64,000 bases of DNA from Clostridia bacterium (GCA_017435385.1 JAFSFB010000004.1:1-64000); one strand, 5' to 3'; shown: positions 53,768-63,429, counted from the first letter of the stretch. Translations and numbers: made by a program. The notes: generated from the sequence alone by a model not told the origin.

Positions 53768-54400
53768 TTGGCAAAAATCAAACTGACTAAAAATGAGTTG
53801 AAGATACAGAAGGATGCCCTCAAAATGTATCGGAGATATTTGCCTACTCTGACACTTAAAAAACAGCAGCTTCAGGCTGAAATACGCACCATTGAAGCAA
53901 AAGCCGAAACGGTGAGAAAAGAGAAGGAAGACCTTGAAAGAGGCTTCAGCTCGTGGATCGCCGTTTTCAGCGAAACAGACGCCTTCCCCGACGGAATAAT
54001 AACCGTAAGCAATATCCGTAAGGGTACGGGGAACATCGCAGGCGTTCCTATCCCCGTTTATGAAGGTGCGGATTTCTCCCGCAGCGATTATGATCTGTAT
54101 GAAACTCCGCTCTGGGTTGACCTTGCCGCAAACCATATGGAAAAGGCGATGTCGCTCGATCTTGAAGCGGAGGTGTTGGATGAGCAGGTCAGGCTTCTTG
54201 AGCAGGAGCTTCGTGCAACCTCTCAGAGAGTAAATCTGTTTGAAAAGGTCAAGATCCCCGAAACTGAGGAAAACATCAGAAAAATCTCGATCTATATGGC
54301 GGACCAGCAGGTGAGTGCCGTTGTCCGCTCAAAGATATCAAAGCGCAAAATTGCGGCACGCAGCGAAGTGCCCTCCGAAACGGAGGTGTGTCCGTCATGA
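53768..54400 (+). CDS. ntpD: V-type ATP synthase subunit D
   Basis: A 210-aa central-shaft subunit. It starts with TTG 53768 after GGAGGG. It reads AKIKLTKNELKIQKDALKMYRRYLPTLTLKKQQLQAEI (first long helix) and ends with a second helix (RVNLFEKVKIPETEENIRKISIYMADQQVSAVVRSKISKRK), matching D subunits that form the rotor axle. It overlaps the I gene start by four bases (ATGA). Confidence 0.93.
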   Translation: MAKIKLTKNELKIQKDALKMYRRYLPTLTLKKQQLQAEIRTIEAKAETVRKEKEDLERGFSSWIAVFSETDAFPDGIITVSNIRKGTGNIAGVPIPVYEGADFSRSDYDLYETPLWVDLAANHMEKAMSLDLEAEVLDEQVRLLEQELRATSQRVNLFEKVKIPETEENIRKISIYMADQQVSAVVRSKISKRKIAARSEVPSETEVCPS

Positions 54401-56322
54401 TCGTGCCTATGAAAAAAATATCTCTCGTTATCAATGCAGATAAAAGAGCTCAGACGCTCAGAGAGCTGCGCAAGCTCGGGATCCTTCATATCGAAGCGGT
54501 TGAGGGCTCGGGCAAAAAGCTTGAGGAGCTCAGAGAAAGAGCTGCTTTGCTCGAAAAAGCTCTTTTCAGCATTTCGGAAAAGAAGAACAAAAAGACAGAG
54601 CAGGAAAAAGCCGATGCAGAAAAGGCAGTTTCCGTATCAAAGGAAATCGTTGCTCTCGGGGATGAAAAAAAGCTCCGTTCTTCCGAAAGAACAGCTCTCA
54701 ATGCAGAGCTTGACCGTCTTGCCGGCTGGGGAGAGATCGACCCCGAAAAGCTTGATGCTTTAGCGGAAAAGGGTATTGATCTTTCGCTTTATGAAATGCC
54801 GAAGGCGGAATATGAAGAGCTCGGCGAAGGCGTAAAAACTCTCAGCCTTCAAAAAACAAAAGCCTCCGTCAAATTCCTGCTTGTCGGATCGGAGAACGAA
54901 GAGAAAACGGTTGATTCTCTGAAGGCATACCGCCTTGAATTGCCCCGCATCTCAACGGCTGAAACAAAGCGAAGAATTGAAGAACTGACCGATCGGATCA
55001 AAGAGATCGATGAAAAAATTTCTTCGCTTGCAGGTTATGCCGACAGCATTAAAAAAGCGATCGGTGCGTGTGAAAGCGAGATCGAGTTTGAGGTTTACGC
55101 AACCGGCATGGCGAGCGAAAGTCTGTCGGATAACGGGAAAAACAATGTTTCCGTGGCATATTTTACGGGATATGTCGAAGCCGAAAACCTTGAACGTCTG
55201 AAGCAGACGGCGAAGGAGAATTCATGGGGACTGCTCATTGAAGAACCCACCGAAGAGGATAATGTTCCCACAAAGCTGAAAAACAACAAGTTTGTCAGCC
55301 TTATCTATCCGCTGACCGACTTTCTCGGAACGGTTCCGGGGTATTTTGAATATGACATCTCGGGATGGTTTCTCGGGTTTATCCTCATATTCTTCGGAAT
55401 CATATTCGGCGACGGTGGATACGGTCTTCTGATCACGGCAGTCACGGGAATTCTGATTGCGAAATCATATGCATCGAAAAAGAAGGTGCCTCCCGCATTC
55501 CTTCTTGTCGGACTTTTCGGATTGTCAACGATTCTCTGGGGAACGCTGACCTGCACATGGTTCGGTCTTTCTCCCGAGCAGCTTCCCGAATGGCTGAAGG
55601 GTTTGTCGGTTCCCGTTATCTCCAATGTTTATACCGACAGAATATGGTATCCTCCTTGGACAAACGGCGAATACGGACTCACAACGGCGCAGAATCTTCA
55701 GATTTTCTGCTTCTCGCTGGCTCTTGTTCAGCTTACCGTTGCGCATATCAAGGTTGCCGCACGAAACAGAAGGTCGATAAAGATTCTCGGCGATATCGGC
55801 TCGGTGATGCAGCTTTTCGGCATATTCTATGTCGTTCTCAGTTTTGTTGTCAACGCTCAGGTTTTCCCGTTCGGACTTGTTCTCGGCGGAATTCCCGTCG
55901 GAACGGTTGCGCTTGTTTTGGTCATAGCAGGCTTCGTTATGAGCTTCGTTTTCTCGAACTATGAGGGAAGCGTTATCAAATCGGTACTCGAAAGTCTGAA
56001 GAATATCGTTTCCGTTCTTCTCGGCGTTGTCAATGTTTTTTCGGATATCGTTTCATATATCCGTCTTTGGGCTGTCGGTCTTGCAGGTGCGGCGATATCC
56101 GCAACCGTTAATGAGCTTGCAGGTCCGCTGCTGGGCAATTTTATGTTTATGATTATTGCGATCGTTCTCCTCGTGTTCGGTCACGGACTGAACATGATTC
56201 TGAATGTTCTGTCTGTTATCGTTCACGGCATTAGACTCAACACTCTGGAGTTCTCGTCGCATCTCGATATGTCCTGGAGCGGACATAAATTCAAACCTTT
56301 TAAAGAACAAATTGAAGATTAA
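54397..56322 (+). CDS. ntpI: V-type ATP synthase subunit I (a-type stator)
   Basis: A 641-aa membrane stator. The N-terminal half (about 1-305) is a cytoplasmic coiled-coil domain (MKKISLVINADKRAQTLRELRKLGILHIEAVEG). The C-terminal half has seven to eight membrane segments (GWFLGFILIFFGIIFGDGGYGLL, SDIVSYIRLWAVGLAGAAIS). The Arg in SYIRLWAVG is the stator arginine of the ion channel. ATG 54397 overlaps the D stop; the GGAGG site lies ten bases upstream. Confidence 0.96.
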   Translation: MIVPMKKISLVINADKRAQTLRELRKLGILHIEAVEGSGKKLEELRERAALLEKALFSISEKKNKKTEQEKADAEKAVSVSKEIVALGDEKKLRSSERTALNAELDRLAGWGEIDPEKLDALAEKGIDLSLYEMPKAEYEELGEGVKTLSLQKTKASVKFLLVGSENEEKTVDSLKAYRLELPRISTAETKRRIEELTDRIKEIDEKISSLAGYADSIKKAIGACESEIEFEVYATGMASESLSDNGKNNVSVAYFTGYVEAENLERLKQTAKENSWGLLIEEPTEEDNVPTKLKNNKFVSLIYPLTDFLGTVPGYFEYDISGWFLGFILIFFGIIFGDGGYGLLITAVTGILIAKSYASKKKVPPAFLLVGLFGLSTILWGTLTCTWFGLSPEQLPEWLKGLSVPVISNVYTDRIWYPPWTNGEYGLTTAQNLQIFCFSLALVQLTVAHIKVAARNRRSIKILGDIGSVMQLFGIFYVVLSFVVNAQVFPFGLVLGGIPVGTVALVLVIAGFVMSFVFSNYEGSVIKSVLESLKNIVSVLLGVVNVFSDIVSYIRLWAVGLAGAAISATVNELAGPLLGNFMFMIIAIVLLVFGHGLNMILNVLSVIVHGIRLNTLEFSSHLDMSWSGHKFKPFKEQIED

Positions 56323-56333
56323 GGAGAGTCATT

Positions 56334-56759
56334 ATGAATTTAGGATTATTAGCAACAGCTTTGTCAATGGGTATTGCCGCAATCGGTTCTGCAATCGGTA
56401 TCGGAATTGCAGGTCAGGCATCAATCGGTGCATGGAAAAAGTGCTACATGAGCAATAAGGCGGCACCCTTCATTCTTACCGTTTTCGCAGGTGCACCTCT
56501 TACTCAGACTATCTACGGCTTCCTTCTCATGCAGCAGATGAGCGGCTCGGATAAAGACCCCGCATTCCTTTTCGGACTCGGAATCGCATCTGGTATAGCA
56601 ATGGCTGTTTCCGCCGTTGTTCAGGGTAAGGCAGGTGCCGCAGGCGCAGACGCTCTCGCCGAAACGGGCAAGGGCTTCTCGCAGTACATCACCGTTGTCG
56701 GTCTTTGCGAAACCGTTGCGCTTTTTGCCCTCGTTTTCAGCATGGTCGCCCTCGGATAA
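56334..56759 (+). CDS. ntpK: V-type ATP synthase proteolipid subunit K
   Basis: A 141-aa rotor-ring subunit with four membrane helices (a duplicated hairpin). The ion-binding residues match the Na+ type of Enterococcus NtpK: T57-Q58 and Y61 in GAPLTQTIYGF, Q97 in VVQGKAGA, and the carboxylate E126 in GLCETVALF, with the same 29-residue spacing between Q and E. The first hairpin lacks an ion-binding acid, as usual. It is the last gene and is followed by a terminator. Confidence 0.95.
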   Translation: MNLGLLATALSMGIAAIGSAIGIGIAGQASIGAWKKCYMSNKAAPFILTVFAGAPLTQTIYGFLLMQQMSGSDKDPAFLFGLGIASGIAMAVSAVVQGKAGAAGADALAETGKGFSQYITVVGLCETVALFALVFSMVALG

Positions 56760-56776
56760 TCAAAACCTCATATCTG

Positions 56777-56813
56777 AAAAAGCCGACGGATCAAACTCCG
56801 TCGGCTTTCAATT
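56777..56813 (+). terminator. Terminator of the V-ATPase operon
   Basis: AAAGCCGACGGA and TCCGTCGGCTTT form a 12-bp perfect stem; the tail is CAATTTTG, modest in T. Confidence 0.8.
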
Positions 56814-56951
56814 TTGTGAAAACACACGATTCAAGAGTCCGAGAACAGCGTTGATTGTTGTCATACAAAAAATGATTTTTAACAATACTCTGTAAAAATG
56901 TTCATATTTACAATATATAATTGTACTGAAATAATACAAAGGGGCGATTGT

Positions 56952-58514
56952 ATGAAGATCACCAAAGCTTTATCTGTCATTTTTACACTCATATTTGCTC
57001 TTACGGCTTGCGGAAAAACACCGACGGAAATTCCCGACGAAGTTCCCGACACCGTAACGGATGCTGTTGAAATATTTTTAAGTGATAACGGCATAACGGT
57101 TGACGGTGAAACTGTAAGCAGCAATAATTCAAGTGCCGTTTATACCGCAAACGACATAATTTATTATGAATCAGGCAAAGATTTCACCTATGGCGAAGGC
57201 TCGGAAAAGGATGCTCATTCTGCAGATGAAGCGGCGGCACACACCGTTGTTCACATCGCAAAGGCGGGCACATACAGCATAAGCGGAAAGCTCTCAAAAG
57301 GTCAGATTGCGGTTGACCTTGGCGACGGTGCAAAAGAAAATCCCGATGCTGTTGTAACACTCATTCTGAACGGTGCTGATATATCCTGCTCCGTTGCTCC
57401 TGCGGTGATATTCTATAATGTTTATGAATGCGCAACCGATGAAGCAACAAAGGATGTTGACACCTCTGCAGCGGGTGCGAATGTAATCATCGCAGACGGA
57501 ACAGTTAATGAGATCAATGGCTCTTATGTTGAAAAAATATATAAACCCGAAACCGTTGTTATGAATGACGAAAAAACCGAGGTTGAGGATGCAAAGAAGC
57601 TCCATAAATATGACGGTGCATTCTATTCCAGGATGTCAATGAACATAAACGGCGAAAAAGAGAACTCGGGTGTTCTGAATATCACCGCAGCCAACGAAGG
57701 TCTTGACAGCGAAATGCACCTGACAGTCAACGGCGGTATAATCAATATCAAGTCGGGCAATGACGGCATAAACACCAACGAAGACGGTGTTTCAGTTACT
57801 ACCGTTAACGGCGGTAAACTGACAATAAAAGTTACGGGTGATACGGGCGAAGGTGACGGAATTGACTCCAACGGCTGGCTCGTAATCAATGGAGGCACGG
57901 TTATTGCTTCAGCTTGCTCGGACAGTGCGGATGCGGGTATAGATTCCGATATGGGCATTCATATAAACGGCGGAACGGTTATTGCAAGCGGTAATATGCT
58001 TGACAGAATTGAAGACGGCGGACAGAATTATGCCGTATTCAATTTTGCAGAAAAACAAAAGGGCGGCGAAGCAGTCACCCTCAAAAATAATGAAGGAAAA
58101 ACCGTTCTTGAAGTCTGCCCCGAAAACGCATATTCAATTCTGATTTTCAGCAGTCCCGATTTAACGGCAGGCACCTACACTCTTTGGTGCGGTGACAAAC
58201 TGCTTGCAGGTAACAGCGGCGGTATGATGGGCGACCACGGAATGCGACCCGACGGTTTGACACCTCCCGAAATGCCTGAAGGTGAAATGCCTCCCGTAAA
58301 CGAAATACCTCCCCAAGGCTTTGAACCGCCTGAAGATTTTACACATCCAAACGGTGAAACACCGCCTGAAATACCCGAAGGCGACAGACCCGAAAAACCG
58401 TTTGGCGAAAGACCCGATATGCCGAATGATAATGCTTCGCATGAAGTGTCCAATGAGTTCATCATAAAAGACGGCGGAAATATGTTCGGTAATATTTTGA
58501 TAAAAAACACATAA
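56952..58514 (+). CDS. Carbohydrate-binding beta-helix lipoprotein (Cthe_2159/DUF4353-like)
   Basis: Start ATG 56952 behind AAAGGGGCG (the frame opens at 56898); 520 aa with lipobox LTACGK. The body repeats I-N-G-G-x-(I/V)-x-(I/V) rungs (LTVNGGIINIKSGNDGINTNED, LVINGGTVIASACSDSADAGIDSD, IHINGGTVIASGN), a right-handed beta-helix with calcium-type Asp residues. The type member Cthe_2159 binds cellulose and polygalacturonate. A Pro/Glu-rich stretch (PPEMPEGEMPPVNEIPP) follows at about 450-495. It probably sits on the cell surface and binds acidic polysaccharide. Confidence 0.85.
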   Translation: MKITKALSVIFTLIFALTACGKTPTEIPDEVPDTVTDAVEIFLSDNGITVDGETVSSNNSSAVYTANDIIYYESGKDFTYGEGSEKDAHSADEAAAHTVVHIAKAGTYSISGKLSKGQIAVDLGDGAKENPDAVVTLILNGADISCSVAPAVIFYNVYECATDEATKDVDTSAAGANVIIADGTVNEINGSYVEKIYKPETVVMNDEKTEVEDAKKLHKYDGAFYSRMSMNINGEKENSGVLNITAANEGLDSEMHLTVNGGIINIKSGNDGINTNEDGVSVTTVNGGKLTIKVTGDTGEGDGIDSNGWLVINGGTVIASACSDSADAGIDSDMGIHINGGTVIASGNMLDRIEDGGQNYAVFNFAEKQKGGEAVTLKNNEGKTVLEVCPENAYSILIFSSPDLTAGTYTLWCGDKLLAGNSGGMMGDHGMRPDGLTPPEMPEGEMPPVNEIPPQGFEPPEDFTHPNGETPPEIPEGDRPEKPFGERPDMPNDNASHEVSNEFIIKDGGNMFGNILIKNT

Positions 58515-58676
58515 CAAAAACCAAATACATTTTTACAAACCGTTTCACTTTTTGTGAAGCGGTTTTCTTAAATCAAAACTTTCAAAATAATCAAAAAGTT
58601 AACATTAATAAACCCCTGAATCAATTGCAAAAATAATAAGGCAAACGCAAATTGAATGTGAAGGGGTGTAAACGAA
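58515..58676. other. Intergenic region with terminator and repeat start
   Basis: Contains the terminator AAACCGTTTCAC/GTGAAGCGGTTT at 58537-58565 followed by T-rich sequence, then the common upstream part of the direct repeat. Confidence 0.7.
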
Positions 58677-58880
58677 ATGTCAAAGAATAATTCAGTTGTT
58701 CCTCAGGCAAGAGCTGCTCTTGATCAGTTCAAGATGGAAGCTGCAAGAGAGGTTGATGTCTCACTACATCTTAAAATTCACAACTTGTGAAAATATAATA
58801 TTAAGAAATTTGTATTCTACAGAAACATAATCAATAATAATGTGCCGAAAGCTGCCTTTGAATCACAAAGACAGCTTTTT
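58537..58880 (+). repeat. Long direct repeat, left copy
   Basis: About 340 bases that recur at 63508-63832: terminator, AT-rich upstream region, a truncated SASP gene, and an AAAGCTGCCTTTG..CAAAGACAGCTTTTTT terminator. The first 210 bases are nearly identical between copies and the tail is diverged. The copies frame a three-gene cassette. Confidence 0.9.
58677..58790 (+). pseudogene. Truncated alpha/beta-type SASP gene, copy 1
   Basis: A 37-codon frame with AAGGGGTG nine bases before the ATG. MSKNNSVVPQARAALDQFKM corresponds to the first half of alpha/beta-type small acid-soluble spore proteins, which coat spore DNA. EAAREV matches the region of the GPR germination-protease site. After residue 26 the sequence is unrelated (VSLHLKIHNL) and the second DNA-binding half (family total 60-70 aa) is missing. 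Probably inactive, unless the short peptide has its own role. Confidence 0.7.
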
Positions 58881-59007
58881 TGAAAGGTAATTTTTACGAG
58901 ATTTCTGAAGAAACGGTAATATATTTCAGATTACAACAGGTTCTTCACCAATCAGAGAAATTTATATTATCTGATTAAAAAACACAAAAATAATGCACTT
59001 ATCGGTA
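58881..59007. other. AT-rich region upstream of the cassette
   Basis: No supported gene. AATGCAC at 58992 and GTGCATT at 59015 form an inverted repeat around the -35 box, a possible operator. Confidence 0.4.
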
Positions 59008-59036
59008 TTGATTTGTGCATTTTGTTATATTATAAT
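59008..59036 (+). promoter_or_regulatory. Promoter of the three-gene cassette
   Basis: TTGATT and TATAAT with a 17-base spacer, 64 bases before the first start codon. Confidence 0.8.
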
Positions 59037-59099
59037 ATAGATATTAATTTAAATTGCGATTTATGCAAAATAAAAGCGTGTCAAACGGGATGGTGAATA

Positions 59100-60476
59100 A
59101 TGAACCATAAAAAATTCAACTATGACTATTCAAAAACATTGTGGATGAAGATGTTTCTTGCAAAACCCGATTGGGAGAAAAGAACATCCGAAGTTCTTAT
59201 CAATTTTGAACAGGCACTTGAAATAATCAGGATGATGGATAACATAACGCAGGGTATAAAAAAGATTGTTTACCTTGTCGGTTGGCAGGGACTCGGACAT
59301 GATGACTGTTACCCCGAAATGGAAGTTATTAATCCGTATCTCAAGCGAGACTGCGATGCTACGGTGAGAGACAGCTTTATGTGGCTTTTTGAAGAAGCTG
59401 AAAAATACAACACGGTAGTAAGTGTTCACGGTAACCTTGCCGACGAATATGATGCAAATCAATCACATCCCGAATTTGTTGAAGCAAGCGCAATAACAAA
59501 GTATCCCGACGGTACTCCGGCGGTTATTGAGGTTTTCTACGGCAGAAATGCATATAAAACATCATATAAGCAGTATTGGGAAAGCGGTCTTTTCAAAAAA
59601 TATTTTGACCGATTCTGTGAGGTTATTCCTGTCAGAGAGGCGGGCACGGTTCATCTCGATAACTTCTGCATTGCGGAAAATTTCGGACCAAGAACAGAAA
59701 TGCATGAGCAGGATGAGGCAAGAAACAAGATGCTCGACTATATTATGAGCCTCGGAATTGACGTTACGAGTGAATATACTTACCGTGAAATGCCGTTACG
59801 CTCCGAGAGTAACCACCCCATAAGAAAGTATTACGAAAAATGCGGTGCTGAAATTATTGATACAGACTGGCGCGATGCACCTATCCGCACGCTAGGAAGA
59901 ATCCCTGCCGTCTGGTGGATGAGCAATATGACAATCGACGATTGCATCAATATTCAGGCTGGTGAATTCAGCGGATATCTCAACGTCGAGCCTTTGAGAA
60001 ATGTGTTTTACGGTACGGTGCACGGTGAAGATATCTGGATGAATAACGGCATTGAAAAAGACGTATGGGTGCCGATGTTTATCAGGCAGTTCTGCACAAT
60101 GCAGATGCCGTATACATATCTTAACCGATATAAGAGGCTCAGCTATACGGGTAATGACAAAGAAGGTTATAAAGTGACTTTCTCTGACGGTGTTGAAACC
60201 TGCGGAAATGAACTTTCAATCACCAAGAACGGCATTGAAATAAAAAAAGGTTACGACGTTATTCTGCCGTTAACGGAAGATAACAAAATCTTTATCGCAT
60301 ATTCCGAAAACGGAAAAGACGGCGAGTGGAATGTTCCCGATGCTGAATTTGACAAAGCCGGGGTATATATCATCACCGCTGACGGCAATGAATATCTTTG
60401 CGACGTTGCGGTTGAAAATAAAAAAATATCACTCAGTTTAACGGCAGGTCAGGCTGTGGCTGTTATTGCAGAGTAA
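59100..60476 (+). CDS. Possible GH101/GH129-like glycosidase
   Basis: A 458-aa protein without signal peptide, start ATG behind GGGATGGTG. KIVYLVGWQGLGHDDCYPEMEVINPYL recalls the L-K-G-x-Q-x-E-G-H-D-S stretch of GH101 endo-alpha-N-acetylgalactosaminidases. In that reading D187 in GTVHLDNFC would be the nucleophile and E225 in DVTSEYTYRE the acid/base. The C-terminal 110 residues are a beta-sandwich. GH101 enzymes are secreted and over 1000 aa, so this would be a reduced intracellular relative. First gene of a cassette with an LRR protein and a transporter. Confidence 0.5.
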   Translation: MNHKKFNYDYSKTLWMKMFLAKPDWEKRTSEVLINFEQALEIIRMMDNITQGIKKIVYLVGWQGLGHDDCYPEMEVINPYLKRDCDATVRDSFMWLFEEAEKYNTVVSVHGNLADEYDANQSHPEFVEASAITKYPDGTPAVIEVFYGRNAYKTSYKQYWESGLFKKYFDRFCEVIPVREAGTVHLDNFCIAENFGPRTEMHEQDEARNKMLDYIMSLGIDVTSEYTYREMPLRSESNHPIRKYYEKCGAEIIDTDWRDAPIRTLGRIPAVWWMSNMTIDDCINIQAGEFSGYLNVEPLRNVFYGTVHGEDIWMNNGIEKDVWVPMFIRQFCTMQMPYTYLNRYKRLSYTGNDKEGYKVTFSDGVETCGNELSITKNGIEIKKGYDVILPLTEDNKIFIAYSENGKDGEWNVPDAEFDKAGVYIITADGNEYLCDVAVENKKISLSLTAGQAVAVIAE

Positions 60477-60493
60477 AAAGGAGGAGAATCTGA

Positions 60494-61567
60494 ATGGCTG
60501 ACAATATTACAATCAGCAAAACAGATTTGCTTTACGATCCGCTTTTTGACAAAAAACCGGATCTGAAAATGAAGGGCAGAAAAAACACGGTGTTCAAGGC
60601 GCTGTTTATTATCATAATATCGGTTTTTGTGGGTCTTTCTTTATTTTTCAGCTTTAATTCAATCAGTTCCGACAAATATACATACAAGGAAACAGATAAC
60701 GGATATATCCTTTATCAGTTTGTCGGCAAGGAGGATGACGTAACGCTGCACGTTGATTACGTCAGGGATGAGACGGGCAATGCCAATCAGTCAAAACCTG
60801 TTACCGAAGTGCGCGAATTTTCGATGAGCTGTAATGAATATGTGCGTTTTATATTTATCGGAAAAGATGTTTCAAAGCTTGAACCTCATTGCTTTTACTA
60901 TACCAAAAACCTTATGGCGGTAATAGTTGATCCTGAAAATCAGAACTACGTTTCTGTTGACGGCGTTCTTTATTCGAAGGATATGAAAGAAATCATTCTC
61001 CATCCTATGAGAAATCATCAGTACAGAGCTGCACTCGGAGCAGGATGTGTTGCTCCTTCCGATGAAAAAACTGCCGAAGTATTTTTGAGTGAGTTTTCAA
61101 AAAAATACGGCGATGAAACAACAGCCGATGCCGAAGAATACGGCAAGCAGTTTTCAAAGCATGCTTTCTATGTAATACCCGATTCGGTTTCAAAAATTGA
61201 GGATTCGTGTTTCAGCGACTGCGAAGCACTGATATATGTTGAAATTCCTTCTTCAGTTAAAGAAATCGGTAACCTTGCTTTCTTCAAGTGCAAGGGTTTT
61301 GAAACGATTACAATACCCGACGGGGTTGAATCAATCGGCTCTGACGGATTTTCGTATTGCGAAAGAGTTACATATATTTATGTGCCCGAAAGCGTAAAGT
61401 TTATCGGACACCACGCCTTTTTCGGCAACCTGGGATGCGAAAAAATATATCTCGGTGCCGAAAATGAAGATATGATCGAATTTGGCGAAAACTGGCTTCC
61501 GAAACAAAGTACGACCTCTCTTAAAGATATAGAGGCTGTTTATGGTCAGGAAAGGAGGGCAAGCTGA
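60494..61567 (+). CDS. Membrane-anchored leucine-rich-repeat (BspA-type LRR_5) protein
   Basis: A 357-aa protein. Cytoplasmic N-terminus (about 33 residues), one membrane segment (TVFKALFIIIISVFVGLSLFFSF), then an extracytoplasmic part. Two to three BspA-like leucine-rich repeats are evident at about 230-330 (VIPDSVSKIEDSCFSDCEALIYVEIPSSVKEIGNLAFFKCKGFETITIPDGVESIG). These repeats usually bind proteins or surfaces. It overlaps the transporter start by one base and follows the glycosidase-like gene by 17 bases. Confidence 0.8.
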   Translation: MADNITISKTDLLYDPLFDKKPDLKMKGRKNTVFKALFIIIISVFVGLSLFFSFNSISSDKYTYKETDNGYILYQFVGKEDDVTLHVDYVRDETGNANQSKPVTEVREFSMSCNEYVRFIFIGKDVSKLEPHCFYYTKNLMAVIVDPENQNYVSVDGVLYSKDMKEIILHPMRNHQYRAALGAGCVAPSDEKTAEVFLSEFSKKYGDETTADAEEYGKQFSKHAFYVIPDSVSKIEDSCFSDCEALIYVEIPSSVKEIGNLAFFKCKGFETITIPDGVESIGSDGFSYCERVTYIYVPESVKFIGHHAFFGNLGCEKIYLGAENEDMIEFGENWLPKQSTTSLKDIEAVYGQERRAS

Positions 61568-63429
61568 TGGGCAACGGTAAAATGACAGCTTTATTTCAAA
61601 ATGTAAAAAATCATTGGAATGAACCTGACAGAGAAAAAGGAAACTACGTTCCGTTCAAAGAGTATCTGACAGTATTCTTCGGAGTCGGAATGAATTACAG
61701 CATCAAATCTCCTCTTGAATATCTTGGCTTCAGTGCATCATGTTTCCTCATAATGTATCATTACAAGCTTCCTTATCTTGCGTTTTCCGTCATTACTCTC
61801 ATCGGACTTCCGCTGACCTATCTGTGGAATGTTCTTAACTGGTTCGTTAACGATAATCTCGGTATTCTTGAAAAGAAAACAGAGAGAAAACTTCTTGCTT
61901 TTTACGGCATAGTTTCACTTGCCGGATTATGTATGATACTGTTCGACTCCTCCGCGTTTCTTCCCTTGTCATTGGTTAAAGTTCTTAACGGAATAAACGG
62001 TGTAAGTGCAAGAAGTTTTCTTAAAATATTCGGCATACAGCTGTTTGTGAACGCATACGGCGGATTTCGTAATATTCTTTGGAGAAAGAAACTTGTTCCC
62101 AAATACGGAAGATATAAATATGTGCTGTTTTCAAACTTTGTCCAGAAGTCTGCTATGATAATCCTTATCGGTTGGCTTCCGATTTACAACGTAAAGCTTG
62201 TTGAAGACAGAATGTGGATGGCATATCTTCTGTTTATGGTATATGATATGTTCCCGTTTGATAATGTTATTGAGCAGTGTACTCAGAATATTTCTCCCAA
62301 CCCCCACGAAAGAATGCTTATAAGAACCTGGCCTGTAAAGCTTTCGCATTTTGTGAAGAATGTGTTTGACGTTATTATCCCGATTTTCGGAATTGCCTTC
62401 AGTGATATAAGATTTTATAAGTTTGTTATTCCCGCAGTGTTCATTCCTATGGGAGCGTTGACCCTGCTGAGTGTCAGAAATATTTCAGAGAGAATTCCTC
62501 AGCCTCCGCTTGAAAAAAAGCAAAAGATATCCTTATGGTACGGGATTTCTCAGGTTATGAAAAACAAGTATAACTGGCTGAACACTATTTCCACACTGCT
62601 TGATTCGTTCGGTAACGGAATGATAAGCATAGTAAATGTTATGTATTTCTTCTCGTTCCGAATGTATACCCAATGTGCAATTTACGGTTTGATGAAAACT
62701 TTGATGAGTTTCAGATCAACGCCTCTCAGTTTTGTTGCACCGTATTTTGTAAGGCGTTTCTCATACAGAAGTCTGAAAATTGCCAAACTTATTGTTTGTG
62801 CTGTGAGTGCTGTTGCTGAAATGCTGACGATTATGGCATTCCCCACAAAGCAGAATCTTTGCGGTATCGTAATTTTTGCGTGTGAATTTTTCAAGGGTCT
62901 TGCAACATCAATTCCCGATGTTGCCGACAGTGATATGGGTGTCAGAAAGAATGACTATCAGATGTATCTTTCCGGTGAGCGTCTTGAGAATTTCAGCGGA
63001 GTTTTTAACTGGATTATTTCTCCCGTTACAACATTTGTCAGCCTGATAATACCCGTAATCATTCTCAGAAACGGATTCAATTCAAACTGGGACGTTCTCT
63101 ATATAGATTCTGCAAGATTCAACATTCTTGCAGTTCCGCTGATATTTGACCTTGTCGGTTTCGTTATGATGATTGTTCCGTATCTGTTCTGGGATTTCAA
63201 CAATCCGCAGCACGAATATGTCATGGAGGTTCTGAAACAAAGGGAAAAACTTGCCCAAGAAGGTTATTTTCCTGCAGAATATGAGGGCGGACTTAATTTT
63301 ATTGAACCCGGCGGGCTTCATGCAGGAATTCCGGTTGATTCCGCCGCCATGATTGAAAGACGTAATTCCCTTATCGCAAACATAGAGGGAACACTCAAAG
63401 AAGCAACGGCAGCAGAAGGAACAATTTAA
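61567..63429 (+). CDS. MFS/GPH-like multi-pass transporter
   Basis: A 620-aa membrane protein with about twelve hydrophobic segments, preceded by a 45-residue cytoplasmic tail (PFKEYLTVFFGVGMNYSI) and followed by a long C-terminal tail (from WDFNNPQHEYVMEVL). The arrangement and length fit the GPH (glycoside-pentoside-hexuronide) type of MFS sugar:cation symporters, but the diagnostic motifs are weak. The cassette context suggests it imports the glycan treated by the first gene product. Confidence 0.7.
   Translation: MGNGKMTALFQNVKNHWNEPDREKGNYVPFKEYLTVFFGVGMNYSIKSPLEYLGFSASCFLIMYHYKLPYLAFSVITLIGLPLTYLWNVLNWFVNDNLGILEKKTERKLLAFYGIVSLAGLCMILFDSSAFLPLSLVKVLNGINGVSARSFLKIFGIQLFVNAYGGFRNILWRKKLVPKYGRYKYVLFSNFVQKSAMIILIGWLPIYNVKLVEDRMWMAYLLFMVYDMFPFDNVIEQCTQNISPNPHERMLIRTWPVKLSHFVKNVFDVIIPIFGIAFSDIRFYKFVIPAVFIPMGALTLLSVRNISERIPQPPLEKKQKISLWYGISQVMKNKYNWLNTISTLLDSFGNGMISIVNVMYFFSFRMYTQCAIYGLMKTLMSFRSTPLSFVAPYFVRRFSYRSLKIAKLIVCAVSAVAEMLTIMAFPTKQNLCGIVIFACEFFKGLATSIPDVADSDMGVRKNDYQMYLSGERLENFSGVFNWIISPVTTFVSLIIPVIILRNGFNSNWDVLYIDSARFNILAVPLIFDLVGFVMMIVPYLFWDFNNPQHEYVMEVLKQREKLAQEGYFPAEYEGGLNFIEPGGLHAGIPVDSAAMIERRNSLIANIEGTLKEATAAEGTI

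Noticed and set aside
58884..58979. Short open frame after the first SASP repeat (TTG start, about 32 codons)
   Set aside because: No ribosome site, no similarity, AT-rich background where such frames are expected.
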